Part shown: in pieces, positions 11,357 through 21,005 of the stretch
Numbering within the stretch: position 1 is the first letter of the stretch
Layout of the letters: every line of letters starts with the position of its first letter
Source: Sclerotiophoma versabilis
Lineage: Eukaryota; Ascomycota; Dothideomycetes; Pleosporales; Didymellaceae
Length of the DNA stretch: 64,000 nucleotides
NCBI GenBank assembly: GCA_012274445.1
Contig: JAAROD010000095.1
Coordinates: 620,001 to 684,000 of the forward strand
Direction: 5' to 3'
The notes under the pieces: model-generated
What the model saw: only the letters and a program-made list of their open reading frames with translations
What the model was told of the DNA's origin: nothing
Databases searched by the model: none
Position numbers and translations under genes: made by a program

Positions 11357-12294
11357 ATGTCAGGAAAGACAATTTGCATCTTGGGTTGTGGTATGTTGAA
11401 GATCTTCCCTGAATTGATCTAGCTGAATTCGGAACAGGCAATCTTGGGCAACCAATCCTGAGTAGTTTGCTTAACGAGTCTGGTTGCGACAAGAATGCGA
11501 AGTTTGACAAGTACATTGCTTGCGTAAAGAGCGAAGCTTCTGAGAAGAAATTGGGAGAGAAGTACTCGGACGCTGTCAAGTCAGGGAAGCTCTTTGTTTC
11601 AAGAGGAGATAATGTCAAAGCTGCAACAAGCTCAGATGTTGTGTTGCTTGGTGTCGATCCGTCAGATGTCGAGACCACTTTAAAGCAAAACGGTCTTTCG
11701 GACGCATTGAGTGGAAAGCTTCTCATCAGTCTTGCTGCTGGGTGGACAAGAGGAGATATCGAGAAACTCCTTTCGTCAAGCAAGGACAAGATCTGGGTCG
11801 TTCGCACACTCCCCAACATTGCCGCACAAGTCTCCGAGTCACTTACAGCAATCGAAGACCCGGATAAGGATATCCCCAAGGAGTTTGTGGAAATTACCGA
11901 TGCCATCTTCAACCAAGTTGGCAAGATCGCGCATATTGACCCGCGGTTGATGAACGCATCGACGGCCGTAGGAGGCTCAACGCCGGCTATGTTCGCTGTC
12001 ATCTGCGATGCATTGATTGATGCATCAGTTGCTGTCGGTATGCCGAGAGCGACTGCGCAGACCATGATTTATCAGAGTATGAAGGGTACTGCTGCGATGT
12101 TGCAGAGCGGAATTCATCCAGGTGTTCTGAAGGACCAAGGAACGTCACCAGAGGGATGTACGATTGGCGGACTGATGGTGATGGAGGAGTCTGGGGTCCG
12201 TGGTCATCTTGGAAAGGCGCTAAGAGAGGCTGTGACTATTGCGCGCTTGATGGGTCAAAACCCTCACGTCAATGACACCAGGCAAGGGCAATAG
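11357..12294 (+). CDS. Pyrroline-5-carboxylate reductase
   Basis: Exons 11357-11390 and 11438-12294 (47-bp intron splitting the Gly-rich motif) encode 296 residues. The enzyme reduces pyrroline-5-carboxylate to L-proline with NAD(P)H; some fungal members also reduce piperideine-6-carboxylate to pipecolate. The N-terminus is a dinucleotide fold, TICILGCGNLGQPIL. VVRTLPNIAAQV and STAVGGSTPA are family blocks, and the C-terminal signature HPGVLKDQGTSPEGCTIGG is clear. It is next to proline dehydrogenase and in a block with a saccharopine-oxidase-type flavoprotein, which makes the P6C alternative worth testing. Cytosolic location is assumed because no presequence is seen. Confidence 0.95.
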
Positions 12295-12707
12295 ATGGAG
12301 AGGGAAAGTGCTGTGCTAAGGGTATTGTAATTGAGTTGCAATTAAGTCTGATTGGCATTCACGTTGACAGATAAGAAGGCCGTGGACATGCAAAATTTCC
12401 TCCCCCTGCTTTAGCTTGTCCAAGTTGGCAGCGTGTCAACTTGTGAATTTACCTCTGTCTTACTCCTGAAATATCCAATTCACGGTCATCTCGCCTCCTC
12501 GCTGTGTATGGATGCCACCAGTCTAACTCGAAGAAATCCCAGTATACCAGGTGAGCTCGTGTGTAGCATAGTTAAGGCAACTACTAAGGTAAACAAGTCT
12601 CAAACCCATACAGAAGTGAAGTCAAAAAAAAAAGGCAAACCTCAACACCCAAATGCCCTCTCAATCATGTATGCAACGGTGTCTTACACCCATGTCGATA
12701 CGCACGC
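12295..12707. other. Intergenic between convergent genes
   Basis: Shared 3' flank of P5C reductase and the small hypothetical gene. A short A-run occurs near 12628. Nothing else was seen. Confidence 0.4.
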
Positions 12708-13309
12708 TCAGTGCGTAGGAGGCTCCTCCCAATACCTCAACATCTGCTCCACAGCCCCCTTCCACTCCTTGGCAAAAGCACCCGTAAGCTGCACGACCTG
12801 CTCATCCGTAGGTTTATGTCCACCCCAAGTAGCAGGCTGCGCGGCGAGGTACCGTGCATAATATGCGATCAAACCACTAAGCACATCAGCTTCACCTCAA
12901 GCCCTTGTATTACACATCAATACATACTCATCTTTGATCTTCTTGAGAACCAGCCAGCACAGATTCCAACTGCGGTTACTTTCCGGATCTGCATATACTC
13001 GCCTCTTTGCTTCGTTTACACAATACAGACTGAATGGGTAACTCCTCGTCAGGCCGCGCAGCTCAGTCAGAAGACTGTTGGAGGAGACGTAGTATGTCCA
13101 TGCCGCAGTCATGGGCTCACTGACGTCGGGAGTGTTAAGGAGGGCGAACGCTTTTTCAATGCGGCGCAGGTCGACGAGAGTGTTGATGCGGTGCTGTTGA
13201 AGCGCTAGTATCATTTCGTGCTTCTCCACCTGCGCGAAATCAGTAGGTTCCGGGAGCGATAGATGCTTTTGGGTGGTCTTACGAGTGACATCCGTCGCGA
13301 CGCAGACAT
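12708..13309 (-). CDS. Hypothetical protein, 165 residues, three exons
   Basis: The model is exons 13309-13283, 13229-12928 and 12876-12708, joined by introns of 53 bp (GTAAGA, ctgat branch, CAG) and 51 bp (GTATGT...TTAG). Both joins keep the frame. The protein starts MSASRRMSLVEKHE and is alpha-helix rich, with a central RIEKAFALLNTPDVSEPMTA segment. It has a tryptophan/tyrosine-rich C-terminal part containing IAYYARYLAAQPATWGGHKP and ends EEPPTH. No signal peptide or membrane segment is visible. The even codon pattern across the joins supports a real gene. I do not recognise the family. Confidence 0.6.
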
Positions 13310-15325
13310 GTTGTGCAGCAACAGTGGCGTCCAGGTGGGTTGGTGGATTCACTGGAGAGGACTAGTGGTATGATGTTGAAGAAGTCGTTTCCGAGGAACG
13401 TATGGATAAGTGGTGATGAACGGAACTCTGGGAGGTGGGGCGGTTTGGGACTGTATCTGGCTTTAATGTGTATACACGTTCAAGTCGAAACCATTTAGCA
13501 CGCTGAGCCTTAGAGTTGAGGCTCAGCTGGGACTGATGCGTAGCGTCGAGAGCCACGTCCAAATGATTACCATAATGTCGGGTTGTCAAGTCCGAGACTG
13601 TGTAATTATCCGCTGGTGTATGAGCCTCTGTGCCAATCGTTGTCATGAAATCTTGGGAGAGCTGTATATTCTCAGCTCGCATTGTCAAAAAGAAGAGACG
13701 AATGTAAGAACGAATGTAAGATACATGGCCATAAAGGGGAAAGTTGAGATCAGCTGCAGGTTCATCGATGACGAAGTTCACCTAGCTCAGGTACTCCTAG
13801 GGTGAGGTATTGCGTCAGGAATAGACTCCAACATCCGAGACCCCGGCCTGTCAAGATTAAGAGCTGATGTGAGTATAAGCCATGCATAAATTCGGTTTGA
13901 TCTCCACGGGCCGGGAGATCGAAGCTTAGGCTACATGATTGATGATGTTGGCTGGAGCTCGATTCAATCAATGACTGCGTAGTCTGACAACCTCAGGTGA
14001 TGGAAGGGGCAACTCCTGATTTGTTGTGTGAAGACTCAGATTACAAGGATCTTGATCGAATGCCGTTGGTTTTCTTGTGATGAATACGCATCGGGAAGTC
14101 ACTAGGACGCAGATGTTCATCAGCAACCTCAGCTGAGAGTTCCATGCTGAAGCCTGAATCTAAGAAGCACGGTAATTGAGAATTCGGCCAAACCGACAAA
14201 TGGTCGGAACTCTGAATTGCCGGAGGATTCTACAATATGATGAGGCCTTGAGTGTTGTAGTCAAAGGGCTGCTGACGTGAAAGCCGTTTTGTGGTGGCTA
14301 GTGTGCATTAGCGCGGTGCATAGCCCCTGCCCAAAGCGATACCAATGTGGACGTCACCGCTGCCCCTACTTCTGTTCACAGCAATCGCTCAAATATATGG
14401 GGACATTCTGGACCAGGGCACTCGGAGGATAAGCTCAACAATTGCGTGAAACCTCCGCGCTTCTGTATGTTTGAGCCAGTATAGGTGGTCTTGACAACCT
14501 TTACTCACCTTGAGGTATTAGTTGCATTTTGGATTACCGTCAACACTAACCCTACCTTTGTGGCCGTGCAGCCCCGCTGAGCCTCATCCTGATCGTCGGG
14601 TTCTTTGACTTCCGTAGGAGGCTTCTTTGACGTTGTCCTACTGGTCCGTAGATTCGAGATTCTCTCAAGGCTGAGGAAATCTCGTCAGCAGCCTTGCATA
14701 CGGACGCTACTCATGTCAGATGAACATGCGACTGCAACCCTGACGCACATGGGCATGCCTCGAAGATCCTGGACACAGGTGACGCCAGCTGTCTGAGTTC
14801 TCGAATTCGACAAGATCGATGTCGGATTGGATGCTAACTGTCGAGGCTTCTTACGATCGCCCAAACTAGCAGTATGCGTACACACTGTCTGACTATGAGG
14901 CCCAGATTCATGGGCGCACACCTTGCTACTTTGAGTTCACCGTTAAATACTGTGCCAATAGGATTTGATTTCACCTTCGTCTGTGATCAGCTCCTCTGTC
15001 CCGAGACAGTGGACCCCAGCTCTAGGCTGATACAAGAGTGCCTGGCATCATCCGCCTGCCAAGGTCCAGCAGCATTTCGTTGTTCAGTGTTAGCTTGCGC
15101 TTAGACCTGGATTCGATGTTCATAACTCTTGTTCTGTAGTTTCCCCCACTCGCTCGGTCGGACTGATCTGCGTTTATCAGCTGGTAATTGTTCAGATGGA
15201 AGACGGCCGCAGAAAATTGAGAAAAGGAATCTCTGGATCTATGATTGCATTCCCCGGTCACTATTCACAATACGTAGGTAATACAACCCAGTTCGGGTAA
15301 AACTTGGCTATCGAGAAAGGGACGT
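13310..15325. other. Gene-poor stretch of about 2 kb
   Basis: Several short frames are open on both strands (for example 13362-13781 minus), but none has protein-like composition or supported splice joins. No RNA gene was recognised. Confidence 0.35.
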
Positions 15326-16034
15326 CTACAATACGGAAAGGTCTCCGAACTTCTCCTGTGAGATTGTCAGCACTTGTCCAGATGTCTCTCCAGTTAACGG
15401 GAAGACTCGCCTTGTAGCCAGGAACGGCCCAGCGGCCCTTGGAAACGAGCTGCTCGGTGCGCTGGTCAATCTCAGGCTGAGCAGCAGCAACCTCGTCAAC
15501 GGTGAGGTCGGCAAACGGCCTGGCGTCCTCGATATTCTTAAGTGTCTTCTGGAGGTCGCCGAGCTCCTTGTCGACAACAGCCTTGGTCTCCTCGGCGCTC
15601 TTGACGGCCTGGGCCTCGAAAGCCTCAATGGCCTTGAGCTGCCTGTTTACATCGTAGGTCTGGGGCTTGAAGGCGTTAAACTGCTTCTCGATGTCGTCGA
15701 CGATGGCCTGGTTCTTGAGGATGGAGCGGTAGTGTGCGAAGTCGACGGTCTGGGCCTGCTCGGAGAGGACGGTAACCTTGCGGCGGGCGTCATCGTTGCG
15801 CTTCTTGAACGACTGGAGAGCGGCGGCAGTGTTGCCACGGAGGCCGAGCTGCTGGCCAAGCTTGGTCCAGTCGAGCTTGAGGGCTGCACTGCGCTGTTGC
15901 GGAAGATGCGTTAGTTTTCATGATCGCTACTGGGGCTGCCATTGCGCACGCGGGAGCTCGGGGGAAGCGGCAATTGAGCTGTCGCGAGCTCCCAGTGGCG
16001 GTCCGGAGGGGGTTCAACGTACTCCGACGGCCAT
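15326..16034 (-). CDS. ATP7: Mitochondrial F1Fo ATP synthase subunit d
   Basis: Three exons, 16034-16023 (12 nt), 15893-15411 and 15355-15326, give 174 residues, the usual fungal length. Subunit d is part of the peripheral stalk that ties F1 to the membrane sector. The sequence runs MAVGRSAALKLDWTKLGQQL, then SFKKRNDDARRKV, VDFAHYRSILKNQAIVDDIE, TYDVNRQLKAIEAFEAQA, DLTVDEVAAAQPEID and LVSKGRW, ending GYKEKFGDLSVL. The last intron (15410-15356, 55 bp) begins GCGAGT, not GT, with a gctgac branch and CACAG acceptor. Only this GC-AG join gives the conserved C-terminus; reading through gives an unrelated tail. Intron 1 (129 bp) has a GTACGT donor. It lies upstream of no operon partner but beside NAC-alpha and L14 on the same strand. 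Confidence 0.93.
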
Positions 16035-16644
16035 TGTGATGGATAGGAACGGGTTGTGGGATGGTTCGTGGGGTTGTAGGGCGAGATTGGAGGTGAATAT
16101 CTCGCGCGGCAGTAGCCAAGGAATTGGGAAGGGTTTAGCGCGCCGAACCAGAACCGGAGCAGCAGTCAACCACGATGATGAACATGAACTCAAACTTTGG
16201 CCTTATTTTTTTCTTATAACAACCACAGTCCGGGAAACTCTGGACTAAGTCTTGCTTTTCAAATGATCTTGACTGTTGATGTACAATCGTCTCAGTCCAC
16301 GACATAGTCAAGTCCAATACTGAAGTTTAGAGCTCCATACCAGCCCGGACGGTACGCCAGGCGTCACAGCAACAGCCTTAGTGACAAACAATACCCCAAG
16401 AAGCACCTCGGAGGCTGCTGACACAACAGACTGTGTAAGGATCGAAAAGAATAGGTTACGGCTGAGCCTCGATAATGTTCACTTATGTACAACATCACAA
16501 TTCACCACTCAAAGTTCAGGTTTGTTCACGATACGTGACTTGCATAGATTCATTTTCATGTCTCTTACTCATGAGCTATGCCAATCCTTTACGGATGTCA
16601 TGCCCATACAGTCAAGTTTGACTTCTCTCTCACTAGACAGTCGT
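16035..16644. other. Intergenic between ATP synthase d and NAC-alpha
   Basis: This holds the subunit d promoter and the NAC-alpha 3' flank. No other feature was seen. Confidence 0.4.
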
Positions 16645-17420
16645 CTATATGCTCAGAGCCATAATCGAGTTGACGATATCGTTGTCGTTCTCCTTCAGGG
16701 CCTTGACAGCCTTCTTGCGGGAGACGGACGCCTGCTGCATGACGAGCTCGATGTCCTTGGCCTCAAGACCAGAGTCATCGACTTCCTCGCCGTCATCCTC
16801 CTCCTCCTCGGCCTTCTCCTCAACCTTGCCCTTGCCCTTGGCGTCGTCGTGAGCGTGGTCGTGGTCGTGGTCGTGGTCGTGGCCGGCGTGGTCATGACCC
16901 TGCTGCTCAGCCTGGGCGATCTGCTGGGCGGCGGAAGCCTGAGCCTGGGAGTTCAGGTCCTCGATCTTGGCCTCACCGAAGATGCTGGTGCGGGGTCAGT
17001 ACGGGTCGTATGCCATTGAACAGCTGCCAATGCTCACATGTAAGTGTTGCTGGAGGGGGACTTGTAGACATCGGGCTGGTTGATAACGAAGAGAATCTGG
17101 TAGACATGTTAGCCAAAATTCCGCATGCCCCGCAGCTGCACTTGGAGCTGTTTATGCCCGCATCTGCTGCCATTATTGCCTGCACTCACGTTCTTCGGTC
17201 GGCGGAGAGTGACGCGTGTGATGCCCTCAATGTGCTTCAGGCCGAGCTTGGCGATGGCCTTGCGAGCCTTCTTCTCGTTGCGGGAGTGGACGGTGACGGA
17301 GGAGCCCTGGGGGATCACGGCATCGCCCTCCTCTTCGGAGTCGCTGGACTCATCCTCCTCAATCTGGACGTTCTTCTTCTCGGGCTCGTCAGGGAGCTCT
17401 TCAATGCGGGGGTTGGCCAT
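16645..17420 (-). CDS. EGD2: Nascent polypeptide-associated complex subunit alpha
   Basis: Exons 17420-17190, 17096-17038 and 16984-16645 encode 209 residues. Introns are 93 bp (GTGAGT) and 53 bp (GTGAGC). NAC binds ribosomes and shields new chains, guiding targeting to mitochondria and away from the signal recognition particle. The order is an acidic N-terminus (EEDESSDSEEEGDA), the NAC domain ([49 protein letters not shown]), a linker and a C-terminal UBA domain (DIELVMQQASVSRKKAVKAL, then NDIVNSIMAL). Unusually, the linker carries a histidine-aspartate repeat (about 16849-16905, QGHDHAGHDHDHDHDHDHAHDD in two parts), followed by a lysine-glutamate run. Confidence 0.95.
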
Positions 17421-17910
17421 TTTTGCGATGTGGTGATAGCTCTTTCCTAGGTGCGTGACGAAGTGCAACCCAGGTGGAAAGAGCGACGAAAAAGGACTAG
17501 CGTGTGGGCGGGCAAGTAAAGTAAGCGAGTCTCCATGACATCGCTGGACATGAGGTCTCCAGAAACGGCAGAATAGGCTATGTGATGAATTCGACAATTA
17601 GTCCGTTCTTCACGATTTCAGGATAATGAGTTTCAATGGGTATCATTTGCAATTCTAGTTGCGGTTTGTGGTTCATGAACTTGTAGATTGGACTCTTTTG
17701 CTACATGTGGATGCATGCAAGAGCCGTGTTAACCTTCCCATCCGAATTGCACCTTGCCAATCATTGAAATAATGCACCCGATCCAGGTCTTGAATTTTAG
17801 AATGCCGTAGGCCGCCTTCGGGATGCTCAAGAAATGCACATCATGCCTCCTCCAGCACCTGCATGCAGCGACCTCCACTACGCCGTGTCTCCCGACATCA
17901 TCGTAACCGT
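17421..17910. other. Intergenic: NAC-alpha upstream region and L14 3' flank
   Basis: No coding signal. It includes the NAC-alpha promoter. Confidence 0.4.
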
Positions 17911-18500
17911 CTATGCCTTTGCGCTGGCACGGATCTTGGCGAAGGTCTTCTGGACCTCGTAGCGGGCCTTTGTAAATGTCAGTCAAGTTCTTGCTTGAGG
18001 CGCATGCTGAATTGCGGTGCAGCACCGCGCACCAGCGTCACCCGGGCCGCAGATAACCTACCTGCTTCCTCAGCTTCATGACCTTGAACCTCTCGAAGTC
18101 GTTCAACTGCCTCCTCTTCTGGAGCGCAGCGCGCTTCTTGGCCCAGGCGCTCTCGTCGAACTTCTGCTGGACCTTGTGCTCCTCCCACTTCTTCGCGACG
18201 TGGCCGACACCGGTGGAGCGGGGCAGCTTGGGGATAACGATGGGGGTCAGAGAGAGCTTGGCGAGGGCGACTTCCTGACGGGGGACGGGGGCCTCCTTGG
18301 TGGGACCATCAACAAGGACCTATACTGGTCAGCATCTGCACTTCCTCCTCTGTTTAGATCGCAGGGCTCCGTACGCGCTTGTGGTCGATGATCTCGACAA
18401 TGGTGGCAAGGCGGCCCTCGTAGACACCCTCGTTGAAGAGGACTACGCGGCCGACCTCGACCAGCCTCCAGGCACTCGTTGTGATGTTGGCGTCACCCAT
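17911..18500 (-). CDS. RPL14: 60S ribosomal protein L14
   Basis: Exons 18500-18375, 18319-18062 and 17967-17911 encode 146 residues. Introns are 55 bp (GTACGG) and 94 bp (GTAGGT). The protein starts MGDANITTSAWRLVEVGRVV, an SH3-like KOW fold (GVYEGRLATIVEIIDHKRVLVDGP). A central block ends PRSTGVGHVAKKWEEH, and a basic helix (WAKKRAALQKRRQLNDFERFKV) reaches the end FAKIRASAKA. Length and domain order are normal for fungal L14, a large-subunit protein. Introns near the 5' and 3' ends are usual for such genes. Confidence 0.95.
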
Positions 18501-19593
18501 TTCGTCGGTTGTGCTGTTGTGATGATTAGGTCGTGTAAAAGAGCGTGGAAGGTATCGCAGGCGTACCGGAAAGGATGTGCTGTGAGGTTAGTTTGAAGTC
18601 GGAGTCGGTTGATGTTCAGTGTTCAATGGAATTTGGAGTGTGTGGACTCTAGCGAAGCTAGTGGAGAATGGCCCGTGCGGCAGCCATTAAAAAGTCGTCG
18701 CATCGCCGCAACACCGTGACACCAGCACTGCCAGAACGACAACACCAACACCAGCGCAAACGCGTGCCCCACGCTATTTGGGATTGCCTGGCTGACTCTA
18801 CTGCATTAGCAAGGCATTGCATCACACCTCAATTGCGCCGCAGGAACTGCGCGCTCGCACAGCTCTGCGCTCGGTGATGCTAACTCCTCCGCAACAGCCT
18901 AGCAAAGCCTGCACATGTCTACTGGTATGTTCTTCTCTCCCACCACCTCCCTACTTCGTCCTATGATGACGTAATTTGCGATTGAGTCGGCGTCGGAGTC
19001 CCTCGCCGGGGATTCTTAACGGCGTCGTCCCTATGATATTCAATTTCTTACATATTCTGAGCTTTCGACCATCACCTTCTTGCTAGTACACTGCTTTCAA
19101 GAGAGCAGCTTGGCTAACAGTCAAAGACCACAGATTATCCTCTCCTATTTCAAAGTCTACATACCATCGACATGCTGTCACGCTGCTGATACGAGCACCC
19201 GACTAGCCCTGCTCACAGCAATCTCTTCTTTGGTAAGCCAAACGCGTCTGCTTATTCATGCACACCCTTCCTATGATTACAATTTGCAATAGATAGTAAC
19301 TGATCGGACCATCTATCCGAAACAAGTGATTAGTTTCTTTACACCAAGATCACTGAGGAACTCCATCATCTCATGCTTGCTTTACACTGTTTGCCTTGAC
19401 CATACGCTGACATGCTTGCAGATTGCGATTTCCAGTGCGACCAACACTATGTGCATGGTCGTTACTTCGTACGCCATGTCGCTTTCATTGTCCATTCGTT
19501 CGAGCTTCTGCTCGCGATGGCCGAGGAAGGCTATATAGTCCAAGACTGTAGTGACTTTCAGGTTCCGTAAGCATTGCATGCATAGGTCCTCCA
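18501..19593. other. Intergenic with a possible undetected small multi-exon gene
   Basis: On the plus strand there is an ATG at 18915 followed by a consensus donor (ATGTCTACTG then GTATGT), a GTAAGC donor near 19233, and an exon-like stretch near 19430-19568. That stretch reads DCDFQCDQHYVHGRYF ... LLLAMAEEGYIVQD. I could not join these into one convincing protein, so no CDS is called. Confidence 0.3.
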
Positions 19594-20799
19594 CTAGATA
19601 GCTGGGTTGAAGACGTCTCCGCTCTGCCGATGTAGTACCCTCCGCCGTGTGATCTTGCGCCCATAGCTCGAGTACAGATTCATCAGCAACTCCCTGACCA
19701 CAACGTCAAACGTCGTCCTGGTATCGAACTTGCTCCCACTGTACGGGAACGGCACAATCTTGGTCCAGTCTGAGTCCTCTTCAAAGTAGAACTCCAGGTC
19801 AAACGCATTGGCTTTCCTCAGCATATGCTTCAGCACGTCTCCTCTTTCCCCATTTGCGGCTGCCCAAGCCCATAATCTTGTGTCTAAGAAGTCCAGCATA
19901 TCCTTGCTCACCGCTTGGGCCAAAATCTGTGCGTTGAACAGCAGGTGCCTCAAGATATTGGTGTTGCACCCACAGTCCAACACCGCATATCTTAACAATC
20001 CCACATCGATCTGCTTTGGTACTCCCAACAGCGTTGACAAAGCCGCAACAGCCCTCTCGTTTCCCTCTGCCACTGCCTCCCTGATTCCTTGCTTCGCTGT
20101 TTCACCTGCCATACTTCCTTCCCAGTCAATCTCCCCGTTCAGGCTCACAAGCACATACAGCAGATTGACTTTCCCCTCGTCCCACGGCCCATGCAACAGT
20201 TTCTCTGGGACATAGAACCCTCTTGCAAAAGCGAGGTACGGGATCGTCGTGAATCTGAACGGCCAAAGTCCATCAAATTGCCGAACTCCAGGAACTTCGA
20301 CGCCCGTTTTCTCCCACGCTTTCCCTCGAAGAGTGATCATAGCATCGTGACTCCTATCCACATACTGCAGAAAGAAATTCCATGTGAAGAAGCGACAGGA
20401 AAGCAATTCACTCTGCAAGACCCGATCGCCATCCTTCTTGCGGTCCCGGTAGTTCGTCGTGTGGTCGACTGTATGAAAGAAAGTGCGCAATGTGCATTCC
20501 ATTGTTACTGCGCAAGAGCTAAGCTTGCGGCCGAGCAGTGGTGAGGCGCGCGGGAGGGAGATGTTCATGGAGTGCAGGAAGATGATTTCCAGAAGTTCCT
20601 GAGGGAGGCCAAGGAGCGTGGGCATGGCTGCGATGGTCCGTTTTGGAAGTCGTTTGAGCTTTTTTGCGTGACGGTGTTTGGTTTGACTTGCTTCTGCTGC
20701 TGCTGATGATGTTGATGAGATTGCGGCGATGGGTATTGGAATATGCTTGCGTTTCTTCCCGCGTACTTGGATCGGCGTGAGATGCAGGTCCGGATCCAT
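19594..20799 (-). CDS. F-box-like fungal protein of unknown target
   Basis: A single exon from the ATG at 20799 gives 401 residues. The frame stays open upstream to 21243 without a better start, and that part overlaps the neighbouring promoter. A basic nuclear-type N-terminus (GKKRKHIPIP, KKLKRLPKR) precedes LPQELLEIIFLHSMNISLPRASPLLGRKLSS. This is the form of F-box segment common in large fungal families of otherwise unknown proteins. The remainder is a helix-rich region with an NGERGDVLKHMLRKANAF segment. Such proteins are thought to bring substrates to SCF ubiquitin ligases; here that is inferred from the N-terminal motif only. Confidence 0.75.
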   Translation of the reverse strand: MDPDLHLTPIQVRGKKRKHIPIPIAAISSTSSAAAEASQTKHRHAKKLKRLPKRTIAAMPTLLGLPQELLEIIFLHSMNISLPRASPLLGRKLSSCAVTMECTLRTFFHTVDHTTNYRDRKKDGDRVLQSELLSCRFFTWNFFLQYVDRSHDAMITLRGKAWEKTGVEVPGVRQFDGLWPFRFTTIPYLAFARGFYVPEKLLHGPWDEGKVNLLYVLVSLNGEIDWEGSMAGETAKQGIREAVAEGNERAVAALSTLLGVPKQIDVGLLRYAVLDCGCNTNILRHLLFNAQILAQAVSKDMLDFLDTRLWAWAAANGERGDVLKHMLRKANAFDLEFYFEEDSDWTKIVPFPYSGSKFDTRTTFDVVVRELLMNLYSSYGRKITRRRVLHRQSGDVFNPAI

Positions 20800-21005
20800 T
20801 TGTATGCGAGGGCGCGACCAGGCAGCCAAATTCCAGAAGTAGTTGCATATGCAGTGTGGGTGAATGAGGAAAGGTCTGTTCGCCTGTGGCGCAGGTGAAG
20901 TGGCTGACGTTCTTTCCCGCGGCGTTTGTGCCTTTTGTGCTTGAGCTCCATCGTAAACACGACATAAACCCACAACCTTGCACACCACGCACACCACAGT
21001 GGAAG

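Noticed and set aside
1..12294. Swainsonine-type biosynthetic cluster
   Set aside because: An aminotransferase and a reductase are present, but there is no NRPS-PKS hybrid or dioxygenase gene in the window.
12711..13208. Plus-strand frame over the small hypothetical gene
   Set aside because: Shadow of the minus-strand three-exon gene, whose splice joins all keep frame.
15326..15628. Minus-strand frame reading Arg/Ser-rich protein across subunit d
   Set aside because: A shifted shadow of the subunit d coding exon; only its last 10 codons are the true last exon.
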